Below, in pieces: positions 1-6,404 of a stretch of 9,597 nucleotides of DNA (position 1 is the first letter of the stretch; the number at the start of each line of letters is the position of its first letter). A model generated the notes under the pieces. That model was not told where the DNA came from and made no database searches. It saw only the letters and a program-made list of their open reading frames with translations. The translations under genes and the position numbers were made by a program. Location of the stretch: the NCBI GenBank assembly GCA_946491915.1, contig CAMLYR010000055.1:1-9597 (forward strand). Direction: 5' to 3'. This DNA is from an uncultured Clostridium sp. Its GTDB lineage: Bacteria > Bacillota_A > Clostridia > TANB77 > CAG-508.

Positions 1-311
1 TAGATGCATTGAAAGTTGCAGAATATATATATGAAGACAGTAAAGAGAATGATACCTTGAAATGTATAGCGGCAAGGAAATTTTTTATCGCATTGACGAA
101 TACTTATAGAAGCTTAATTTTTTTTCCATCAAATGACCAGGATAAAATAAAAAGAGAGATATGCACTAAAATAGAAGAAATTCGTCCATTATGTAGAGAT
201 ATATCTTTAAAATATAAATTTAATTTCAAATTTATGAAATATCTTCCAGTATTTTATAAGTTTTTATATCAAATATATGATTTATTGAGAAATCCTAACT
301 GGGATGTATAG
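1..311 (+). CDS. C-terminal end of a gene entering from the left; probable GT2-type glycosyltransferase
   Basis: The reading frame is open from base 3 to the TAG at 309-311, and the codons before the TTG at base 9 are also open (Asp-Ala-Leu), so this is the tail of a longer protein rather than a 100-residue gene. About 100 residues are visible. They are helical and rich in Lys and Arg, with no catalytic motif. The pattern (an AARKFF segment, then an IKREI...IR helix, then a basic stretch, then an aromatic-rich segment ending near NPNWDV) resembles the C-terminal helical region of GT2 glycosyltransferases in Firmicute capsule clusters. That assignment is inferred from general pattern and from position next to other glycosyltransferases; the diagnostic N-terminal domain lies outside the window. 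The next gene follows after about 10 bases, as expected within an operon. Confidence 0.5.
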   Translation, partial: DALKVAEYIYEDSKENDTLKCIAARKFFIALTNTYRSLIFFPSNDQDKIKREICTKIEEIRPLCRDISLKYKFNFKFMKYLPVFYKFLYQIYDLLRNPNWDV

Positions 312-319
312 GGTGGTGA
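312..319 (+). promoter_or_regulatory. Ribosome binding site that sets the GT4 gene start at 322
   Basis: GGTGGTGA matches seven of eight bases of the GGAGGTGA anti-anti-Shine-Dalgarno consensus and lies just before ATG 322. The in-frame ATG at 304 lies upstream of this site, inside the end of the previous gene, and has no comparable site. The conserved Lys-Lys-Thr-Ile-Leu-Ile start of the GT-B fold also begins at 322. Confidence 0.65.
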
Positions 320-321
320 AA

Positions 322-1479
322 ATGAAAAAAACAATTTTGATTTCATGTTATGGTCTTGGAATAGGTGGAATAGAAAAATGCTTGGTGAATATGATTAATC
401 ATTTGGATATGAATAAATACGCTGTAGATATATTACTAATGAATGAAGAGCTAGAGTTAAAAGAACAAATTCATCAAAAAGTATCGTATCTACCAACTTA
501 TAAATATGTGTATAATACCAGTGAAACAAAAGAGACAATTATAGAAAACGGAGTGATGTCTTATATTGTGTTTCGTATTTTAAATAAGTATGGTATTTCC
601 CCATGGAAAATATTTAAAAGAGTGAAAAAAAAGTATGATATTGCAATAGCATATTCACAGAATGATTTTTCAGCGTATTATGTTATTGATAAAGTTCAAG
701 CGGATAAAAAGTTTTTATGGTATCATAATGGTGCATATGAAAGAAAAGGGACTTTGTATAAAAGAGATCAAAAATATTATGCAAAATTTGATAATATTGT
801 TGCGGTTTCTCAAGCATGCAAGAAAATATTAGATCAGAAATTCCCAGAAATAAAAGAAAAGATTGTGATATTGCATAATTTTATTGATGATGATCAAATT
901 GTTAATTTAGCAAATGAAGCAGTTGAATCAATATTTTTTCCAGAAAATAAAATATCTTTACTGACTGTAGGAAGAATGTCATATGAAAAAGGACCAGATC
1001 TTGCAGTAGAAGCTTGCTCCTGTCTCATAAAAGAGGGCTATGATGTAGTATGGTATTGGATTGGTGATGGGATTGAAAAAAGAAAAATAATAAATAAAAT
1101 TAAGGAACGTGGTTTAGAAAAAAGATTTTATTTGCTTGGAAATAGGAACAACCCTTATAAGTACATGAAAAGGTGTGATATTTATGTACAACCATCCAGA
1201 TATGAGGCGTATTGTACGACTACAAATGAAGCACGGATTTTAGCTAAAGCTATTGTGGCCACAAGAGTAGGAGGGATGGATGAACAAATTATCGATAATG
1301 AGACTGGGTACTTGGTAGATATAAATATAGATGCAATTTGCCATAAAATTAAAGAACTAATAAAGAATCCTGATAAACGTATTCGTGTAGAAAAAAAATT
1401 GCAGAATATACAAGAAGATTTTAAAAGATATAGGAAAGAATATGACGATCTATTTGATAATATTTCAGTAAAAAGGTAA
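322..1479 (+). CDS. GT4 family glycosyltransferase (GT-B fold)
   Basis: This protein of 385 residues probably transfers a sugar from a nucleotide donor onto the growing lipid-linked repeat unit at the cytoplasmic face of the membrane, with retention of configuration as known for GT4. The N-terminal Rossmann domain opens with ILISCYGLGIGGIEKC (residues 5-20), the glycine-rich acceptor-side loop typical of GT4. The C-terminal donor domain starts around LLTVGRMSYEKGPD, continues through a WIGDG segment and LLGNR, and carries the EX7E signature as Glu295 and Glu303 in YEAYCTTTNEA. GGMDEQI follows, then a helical tail. Length is normal for the family. An in-frame ATG at 304 would add six residues but lacks a good ribosome binding site. 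The gene sits 10 bases after the upstream gene and 7 bases before the acyltransferase. The donor and acceptor sugars cannot be read from sequence. Confidence 0.92.
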   Translation: MKKTILISCYGLGIGGIEKCLVNMINHLDMNKYAVDILLMNEELELKEQIHQKVSYLPTYKYVYNTSETKETIIENGVMSYIVFRILNKYGISPWKIFKRVKKKYDIAIAYSQNDFSAYYVIDKVQADKKFLWYHNGAYERKGTLYKRDQKYYAKFDNIVAVSQACKKILDQKFPEIKEKIVILHNFIDDDQIVNLANEAVESIFFPENKISLLTVGRMSYEKGPDLAVEACSCLIKEGYDVVWYWIGDGIEKRKIINKIKERGLEKRFYLLGNRNNPYKYMKRCDIYVQPSRYEAYCTTTNEARILAKAIVATRVGGMDEQIIDNETGYLVDINIDAICHKIKELIKNPDKRIRVEKKLQNIQEDFKRYRKEYDDLFDNISVKR

Positions 1480-1486
1480 GAGAATA

Positions 1487-2047
1487 ATGATAAAAAAGAT
1501 GTTGAGAAGGCTTAAGCGATTGATTTTTAATAGAAAAAAAGAGGAAGATTCCGAGGTGCAGATAGGGAAAAATGTGGATATTATTAATTCTTATATCGAC
1601 TCTGGATTTGGCTGGCTTATTACAATAGGAGATAATGTTACAATAACAAATGCAACTATTCTGGCACATGATGCCAGTACGAAAAAATCGTTAGGATATA
1701 CTAAAGTTGGACGAGTAGATATTGGAGATAATGTATTTATAGGATATGGGGCTATTGTTTTGCCAAATACACGTATTGGGAATAATGTTATAGTTGGAGC
1801 AGGTGCAGTTATAGCTAAGGACATTCCTGATAATAGTGTAGTTGTTGGAAATCCATGTAGAGTGTTATGCAGCTATGAACAATATATTTCCCAGAATAAA
1901 GAACAGTTGGAAAAAGGACCAGTATTTAATACTTATTTCTCAATGAAATCAGAGCAAGAAAAGCGGGAAGAATTTGAGGCTCTGTCAGCATTCGGGGGGG
2001 GTATGATCTATAGTGGTGATTTTTTAAATTTCTTATTCTTATTTTAA
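1487..2047 (+). CDS. Left-handed beta-helix O-acyltransferase (WbbJ/Maa-like hexapeptide repeat protein), altered C-terminus
   Basis: This 186-residue protein likely transfers an acetyl group from acetyl-CoA to a sugar hydroxyl of the polysaccharide precursor in the cytoplasm. After a short basic N-terminus (residues 1-20), imperfect hexapeptide repeats run from about residue 24 to 125: VQIGKNV, ITIGDNVTI, VDIGDNVFIGYGAIVL, NTRIGNNVIVGAGAVI. The likely catalytic histidine is His61 in LAHDAS. The VVVGNPCRVL segment that closes the helix is typical of the family, and a charged C-terminal helix follows. An 8-G run begins at codon 170. As read, the protein then gains a 14-residue tail (residues 173-186) rich in Phe and Leu that does not look like family members. 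With one more G it would end in Gly-Tyr-Asp-Leu and stop, closer to the usual ending. The ribosome binding site is weak (AAGAGA, 1478-1483). The core enzyme appears intact either way. Confidence 0.88.
   Translation: MIKKMLRRLKRLIFNRKKEEDSEVQIGKNVDIINSYIDSGFGWLITIGDNVTITNATILAHDASTKKSLGYTKVGRVDIGDNVFIGYGAIVLPNTRIGNNVIVGAGAVIAKDIPDNSVVVGNPCRVLCSYEQYISQNKEQLEKGPVFNTYFSMKSEQEKREEFEALSAFGGGMIYSGDFLNFLFLF
1994..2001 (+). repeat. Eight-G homopolymer run near the 3' end of the acyltransferase gene
   Basis: Eight consecutive G residues occur in AT-rich DNA, spanning codons 170-172. Reading with seven G ends the protein almost at once (Gly-Gly-Val-stop). Eight G gives the annotated 14-residue extension. 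Nine G gives Gly-Gly-Gly-Tyr-Asp-Leu and a TAG at the present 2011-2013. Runs like this are prone to slipped-strand change in vivo and also to sequencing error. Confidence 0.9.
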
Positions 2048-2064
2048 TTAATTAGGAGAATGAG

Positions 2065-3051
2065 ATGAAAGCAAAGATTAGTATTATTGTACCAATTTAT
2101 AATGCGGAAACAACGCTAGAGCGTTGTATTTCTTCTTTAGTTCACCAGTCATATAAGGACATAGAAATTATTTTGGTCAATGATGGATCACAAGATCATT
2201 CATTGCAAATTTGCGAGAGATTTGCAAAAGAAGATTCAAGAATTATTGTAATAGATAAAGAAAATGGTGGAGTGTCCTCTGCACGAAATATTGGAATCTC
2301 CAAAGCGGGTGGCGAATTTCTTATGTTTTGTGATAGTGATGATTGGGTGAAAAGAGATTATTGTAAAGATATGCTACAGTATTATTCTGATGACCAACTT
2401 TTGATGTGCGATATTGAAATAAAGGAAAAAGATAGAAAAAAGATTACTGACCAGAGTATTGACCAAGAGATTTATATAGAAGAAATTAGTAAATCCAACT
2501 TTTTAGAATATAAAGACAGAGGATTAGGATTACCTACTAATAAATTGTTTAAGAAAAGTATTGTGATAGAGAATGGAATATGTTTTCCAGAAACACTTTT
2601 TTTGGGCGAAGATTTTGCATTTGTTATTTCTTATTTGAAATGTATATCAGGACATATACGATATTTACATAAAAAGTTATATATTTATCAAGCTGACTCG
2701 GCAGAATCATTGTCGAAAAGAGCACCTTTTTATAGGCAAAATGAGCAGTTCTATAATATATTAACGGATGCGATTATATCTTTCAATGCGCAGAATGAAG
2801 AAACATATCATTTACGTAATAAAATTATTATGTATGATTTTGAGAAAACGTTAATTTCTTTAGCACGACAGGATTCTTTATCATTTATAAAAAAATGTAA
2901 AAAGGCAAGAATGATAATGGAATCAAAAGCATATCAAGTATGTTGCCAGACTGGGACTGGATCATCTAATTTACTTTATGAGTGGCTATATAAAACAAAG
3001 AAGGCAGAACTGTTGATGATATATTTATGCTTTTTAAAAAAGAGTAGGTGA
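2065..3051 (+). CDS. GT2 family glycosyltransferase (GT-A fold)
   Basis: This 328-residue inverting-type glycosyltransferase should add one sugar from a nucleotide donor to the lipid-linked repeat unit. The N-terminal GT-A domain begins at once with ISIIVPIYNAETTLERC (residues 5-21). The nucleotide-binding Asn-Asp-Gly-Ser is at residues 39-42, GGVSSARNIGI at about 68-78, and the metal-binding Asp-Ser-Asp-Asp at 90-93. A FLGEDFAF segment further on carries the Glu-Asp pair commonly found at the catalytic-base position of this group. The remaining C-terminal part is helical and variable, as usual for acceptor recognition. ATG 2065 has an AGGAG site at 2054-2058 with good spacing. The gene ends 4 bases before the pyruvyltransferase-family gene, so translation of the two is probably coupled. 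It resembles the GT2 at 5381-6391 in layout but diverges enough to have its own substrate, which cannot be predicted here. Confidence 0.93.
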   Translation: MKAKISIIVPIYNAETTLERCISSLVHQSYKDIEIILVNDGSQDHSLQICERFAKEDSRIIVIDKENGGVSSARNIGISKAGGEFLMFCDSDDWVKRDYCKDMLQYYSDDQLLMCDIEIKEKDRKKITDQSIDQEIYIEEISKSNFLEYKDRGLGLPTNKLFKKSIVIENGICFPETLFLGEDFAFVISYLKCISGHIRYLHKKLYIYQADSAESLSKRAPFYRQNEQFYNILTDAIISFNAQNEETYHLRNKIIMYDFEKTLISLARQDSLSFIKKCKKARMIMESKAYQVCCQTGTGSSNLLYEWLYKTKKAELLMIYLCFLKKSR

Positions 3052-3055
3052 AGAG

Positions 3056-4207
3056 ATGAGTAAGATACTTATGTACTATCATAGTGGAGCGAAAAATCAT
3101 GGGTGTGAAGCAATCGTACGATCCACTGCTGCAATTTTAAAAAAAGATTTGATTCTGTATTCTACTAAAAAATCAGAAGATTGTATATACGGTTTAGATA
3201 AAGTAGTGAATGTGAAAGAAGATATTGCTAAACCGTTAAAAAAGAGGAGTTTAGCTTATTTTTATGCTGCGCTAGAACATAAAATCAGAAAAGATGATTA
3301 TAAGTATACGGTACTGACTCATAAAGATTTTTTTGACCAAATCGGCAAAGGTGATATTTGTTTATCTATAGGTGGAGATAATTATTGCTATAAAGGAAGG
3401 GACATCTTAGGATACTATAATAAAGAGATTCATAGGAGAGGAGGGAAAACTGTTTTATGGGGATGCTCTTTTGAACCTTCAGACATGACAAAAAAAATCG
3501 GAGAGGATCTTTCAAAATATGATTTGATTGTGTCCAGAGAAGGAATCAGTTATTCAATTTTAAAAAAAGTAAATTCAAATACAATTTTACTTCCAGATCC
3601 AGCATTTCAACTTGAATATGAGATCCTTCCGTTTCCAGAGGGAGTTAGACAAGGAAATATAGTGGGCATTAATTTGAGTCCTTTGGTAACTCAATACGGA
3701 AATAAAGGGTTAATTATAGATAATTATAAAAATTTAATAGAATATATTTTGAAATCGACCGACTATCAGATTGTATTAATACCTCATGTGGTTAAAGACT
3801 ATGATGATGATAGAGTGATTTTGCGAGATATATATAATAGCTACAGAGGAGTTAACAGAGTTTTTCTTTTAGATGATTATAACTGTATGCAGTTAAAAGG
3901 ATTTATTGCAAGATGTAGATTTTTTATCGGTGCAAGAACGCATGCTACAATTGCGGCATATTCTACATGCGTTCCGACGCTTGTAACGGGGTATTCTGTT
4001 AAAGCTAAAGGAATTGCTCGGGAATTATTTGGGACAGATAAGGATTATGTGGTATCTGTCCAAGATTTCGGAACAAAAGAAGATTTAAAAATTGCGTTTC
4101 AATGGCTCCAAAATCGTGAAAATGAGATTAAGAATCTTCTCGCCGGAAAAATGCCGGAATATCGTTCAAGAATACTGAAGGCAAAGGAGTATATTGAAAG
4201 GCTATGA
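3056..4207 (+). CDS. Polysaccharide pyruvyltransferase family protein (PF04230, WcaK/CsaB-like)
   Basis: Known members of this family transfer pyruvate from phosphoenolpyruvate to form a ketal on a sugar, which adds negative charge to surface glycans. The 383-residue protein begins YYHSGAKNHGCEAIVRS (residues 7-23), the characteristic N-terminal loop of the Firmicute capsule branch. It continues with SIGGDNYCY around Gly106-Gly107-Asp108, VLWGCSFEP, LPDPAFQLE, and the family hallmark GARTHATIAAYS beginning at Gly292, with His296 in the conserved Arg-Thr-His. The overall shape is GT-B-like. Its ribosome binding region (AGGTGAAGAG) overlaps the stop of the preceding GT2, and its own stop overlaps the next start in ATGA, so it is tightly co-translated with the FrhB-like gene. 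Family membership is clear. Actual pyruvylation, rather than another transfer by this divergent branch, is inferred. Confidence 0.9.
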   Translation: MSKILMYYHSGAKNHGCEAIVRSTAAILKKDLILYSTKKSEDCIYGLDKVVNVKEDIAKPLKKRSLAYFYAALEHKIRKDDYKYTVLTHKDFFDQIGKGDICLSIGGDNYCYKGRDILGYYNKEIHRRGGKTVLWGCSFEPSDMTKKIGEDLSKYDLIVSREGISYSILKKVNSNTILLPDPAFQLEYEILPFPEGVRQGNIVGINLSPLVTQYGNKGLIIDNYKNLIEYILKSTDYQIVLIPHVVKDYDDDRVILRDIYNSYRGVNRVFLLDDYNCMQLKGFIARCRFFIGARTHATIAAYSTCVPTLVTGYSVKAKGIARELFGTDKDYVVSVQDFGTKEDLKIAFQWLQNRENEIKNLLAGKMPEYRSRILKAKEYIERL

Positions 4208-5376
4208 TTGAAATAAAAAATAAGGCGGAATGCTGTGGGTGTTATGCTTGCTTTCAAATCTGCCCGGTTGACGCAATAAAGATGATTCCAGATGCTGAAG
4301 GTTTTTCGTATCCTAAAGTTGATATTCAACGATGTATTAATTGTGGAAAATGTGAAAAAATATGCCCAGAGTTTATGCCGGAAAGTACATTGCCAGTTAT
4401 AAAAACGTATGCAGCATATCGTAAAAACTTTGAAAAAAGATTAAAAAGTTCTTCAGGAGGAATTTTTACTGTTCTAGCAGAATTTGTTTTACGAAAAAAT
4501 GGAGTTGTTTTTGGTGCTGCTTTTGATAAGGACTGGAGATTAAAGCATTGTGCAGTGCATTCGATAGATGAACTTCCAAATTTACAAGGAAGTAAATACT
4601 TGCAAAGTGCGATTGGCACAGCTTTTCAAGATGTAGAAAAATATTTGGAAAGTGGGAAAATAGTGCTGTTTAGTGGGACGCCTTGTCAAATTCAAGGGTT
4701 AAATAAATATTTGGGAAAGGATAATCCAAATCTTATAACTGTTGATTTAATTTGTCATGGAGTTCCCTCGCCGGAGATATGGGAATCCTATCTACGGGAA
4801 ATCTCAAAGGGACGGAAATTGCAAAAATTGCAATTTCGTGATAAAAGTAGAGGGATTAAAGATGCACCGTTAATTTTTAAATTTAATAATGGAGATATTT
4901 TGATAGAAAAATATAGTGAGAACTTATATATTAAGGGGTTTATACGGAATTTGTATCTTAGGCCATCATGTTATAAATGCAGATTTAAAGGTGCTGATAG
5001 ATGCAGTGATTTTACTCTTGGAGATTTTTGGGGAATTGAGAATATTAAACCAGGCTTTTCTGATCAGTACGGAACATCAGCCGTAATGATACATACTGAA
5101 AAAGCGCAAAAAATCTTTATGGCAATAAAAAGTGAAATAGTTACAATTTATTCTACAGTAGAGCAGGTAGCGGTTGAAAATCCATGTTTATATTTTTCAG
5201 TTGATTCCAATTCTAAACGCCAAAAATTTTTTGAGATACGAAAACAAATCGGTATTATTAAATCTGTTAAAAAATTGTTGCGTCCGACTAGGAAAGAATA
5301 TATTAAAAAAAAGACAAATCGACTAATTTATTATATGTGGATTATGAAGAAAAAGATATTTAATATGGGGAGATGA
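4204..5376 (+). CDS. FrhB-like Coenzyme F420 hydrogenase/dehydrogenase beta-subunit family protein with two 4Fe-4S clusters
   Basis: This 390-residue cytoplasmic iron-sulfur protein starts with a ferredoxin-type double cluster domain. Cys10, Cys13, Cys16 and Cys20-Pro form one CX2CX2CX3CP motif; Cys44, Cys47, Cys50 and Cys54-Pro form the second. The FrhB-like body follows, with SGTPCQIQGL around Cys161, LICHGVPSPEIW around Cys184, and a further cysteine group (Cys256, Cys259, Cys267) before TLGDFWGIE. The C-terminal 40 residues are strongly basic and aromatic, which may help it sit at the membrane. In archaea the family binds flavin and F420; most gut Clostridia are not known to make F420, so the electron carrier is unknown here. 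The start overlaps the pyruvyltransferase-family stop by 4 bases. This gene pair is recurrent in Firmicute polysaccharide clusters, which suggests a joint redox-linked glycan modification, but the reaction is not established. Confidence 0.9.
   Translation: MIEIKNKAECCGCYACFQICPVDAIKMIPDAEGFSYPKVDIQRCINCGKCEKICPEFMPESTLPVIKTYAAYRKNFEKRLKSSSGGIFTVLAEFVLRKNGVVFGAAFDKDWRLKHCAVHSIDELPNLQGSKYLQSAIGTAFQDVEKYLESGKIVLFSGTPCQIQGLNKYLGKDNPNLITVDLICHGVPSPEIWESYLREISKGRKLQKLQFRDKSRGIKDAPLIFKFNNGDILIEKYSENLYIKGFIRNLYLRPSCYKCRFKGADRCSDFTLGDFWGIENIKPGFSDQYGTSAVMIHTEKAQKIFMAIKSEIVTIYSTVEQVAVENPCLYFSVDSNSKRQKFFEIRKQIGIIKSVKKLLRPTRKEYIKKKTNRLIYYMWIMKKKIFNMGR
4815..4837 (+). repeat. Perfect 10-bp inverted repeat with 3-base loop inside the FrhB-like gene
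   Basis: The arms GAAATTGCAA and TTGCAATTTC are perfect reverse complements separated by AAA. In the protein it encodes part of a Lys-Leu-Gln-Lys-Leu-Gln stretch, so it may simply reflect the repeated Lys-Leu-Gln codons. There is no T-tract after it and it lies mid-gene, so it is not called a terminator. Confidence 0.7.
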
Positions 5377-5380
5377 AGCT

Positions 5381-6391
5381 ATGCATCCGCTGGTGTCAGT
5401 AATTGTTCCGGTATATCGGGTAGAAAAATATTTAGAAGAAGCGGTAGAGTCAATCTTATCGCAAACACTTTCAAATATTGAAATTATTTTAGTGGATGAT
5501 GGATCAGATGATAGATGCCCTGAGATTTGCGATAGATTTCAAAAGGAATATGAGAATATTGTAGTAATTCATCAGAGAAATCATGGGTTACCAGCAGCAA
5601 GAAATGTAGGAATAAATAAGGCAAACGGTAAATATATTGCTTTTTGTGATAGCGACGATATTATGAAAAAAGATATGCTGGAACGGATGGTTTTGGCGGC
5701 TCAAAATCATTACGCAGATATTGTAATGTGTGGATATGAGACTTTCCCAGACAAGAAAAATGTATATCCGGGAATAAAATCGGATGCCGTTCTTACGCCT
5801 AAGACTTTTATTGCAAAATGTAATACGATACATACTGGAAATGAGTTATGCTTTTCATGGCGTTTTTTACTGAAAAAACAATATATTGAGGAGAAGAAAA
5901 TACGATTTGACGAGGATTTATTGTTTGGTGAGGATGTTCCTTTTAATATTCAGGCTGTAATGGAGGCAAGTCGTATTTTTGTTTTACAGGAGATATTGTA
6001 TTTTTATAGGACCAATAATACAAATAGTATTATGCGTACAAAGTATAAACCTGATTTAGACGAATTAGTACAACGGCAATATCAAAAAAAAATAGAATTA
6101 ACATACCAATACCATTTGGATCAAATTGATTCATGGATGGAAGACTTGGCTTATTATTATATTACAGGCTTTGCTGATATGCTTTTTAATAATGCGATGA
6201 ATGGACCGGTTGAAAAACAAAAAGAGGCTGTAAAGAAGATTATTCGTATGCCGTTGCTCTCAAATAACTTCCAAAAGTGCAAAGGTAGGCTTTTTCATCG
6301 AGGACGTATAAATGCCATTTTTTGGATTGCGTGCTGGTGGAAGATAGATTGGATAGTTTGGCTTTTTGTAAAAAATAAATATGGATTATGA
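5381..6391 (+). CDS. GT2 family glycosyltransferase (GT-A fold), second copy
   Basis: This 336-residue glycosyltransferase probably adds another residue to the repeat unit. The GT-A domain starts with VSVIVPVYRVEKYLEEA (residues 5-21), followed by Asp-Asp-Gly-Ser at 39-42, GLPAARNVGINKA at about 69-81, and Asp-Ser-Asp-Asp at 90-93 for metal and donor binding. LLFGEDVPFN carries the Glu-Asp pair at the usual catalytic-base position. The C-terminus (after about residue 230) is helical and ends in a Trp-rich, basic segment around IACWWKIDWIVWLFVKNK, likely a membrane-contacting amphipathic helix. GGGGAG at 5367-5372 gives good spacing to ATG 5381, which lies 4 bases after the FrhB-like stop. It shares the N-terminal layout of the GT2 at 2065-3051, position for position at the key motifs, but the C-terminal halves differ, so the acceptors probably differ. 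Donor sugar unknown. Confidence 0.93.
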   Translation: MHPLVSVIVPVYRVEKYLEEAVESILSQTLSNIEIILVDDGSDDRCPEICDRFQKEYENIVVIHQRNHGLPAARNVGINKANGKYIAFCDSDDIMKKDMLERMVLAAQNHYADIVMCGYETFPDKKNVYPGIKSDAVLTPKTFIAKCNTIHTGNELCFSWRFLLKKQYIEEKKIRFDEDLLFGEDVPFNIQAVMEASRIFVLQEILYFYRTNNTNSIMRTKYKPDLDELVQRQYQKKIELTYQYHLDQIDSWMEDLAYYYITGFADMLFNNAMNGPVEKQKEAVKKIIRMPLLSNNFQKCKGRLFHRGRINAIFWIACWWKIDWIVWLFVKNKYGL

Positions 6392-6394
6392 GGA
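6390..6394 (+). promoter_or_regulatory. Ribosome binding site favouring ATG 6405 for the GT-D gene
   Basis: GAGGA lies 10 bases before ATG 6405. The in-frame ATG at 6381 is preceded only by an A/T run with no Shine-Dalgarno-like bases and would lie inside the last codons of the GT2 gene. The site overlaps the GT2 stop (6389-6391), as expected for coupled translation. Confidence 0.55.
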
Positions 6395-6404
6395 TGCTCT
6401 GAGA

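Noticed and set aside
304..324. GT4 gene starting at ATG 304
   Set aside because: It overlaps the previous gene's end and has no good ribosome binding site; ATG 322 has GGTGGTGA directly upstream and matches the usual family start.
1421..1824. Minus-strand open frames across the hexapeptide acyltransferase
   Set aside because: They lie opposite a gene with clear hexapeptide repeats, have no recognisable motifs and no partner genes on that strand.
4099..4619. Minus-strand open frames opposite the pyruvyltransferase/FrhB-like junction
   Set aside because: The plus strand here carries clear cysteine motifs and an ATGA overlap; the minus-strand products show no family features.
6381..6404. GT-D gene starting at ATG 6381
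   Set aside because: Upstream bases are an A/T run without a ribosome binding site, while ATG 6405 has GAGGA at 10 bases. Not fully excluded.
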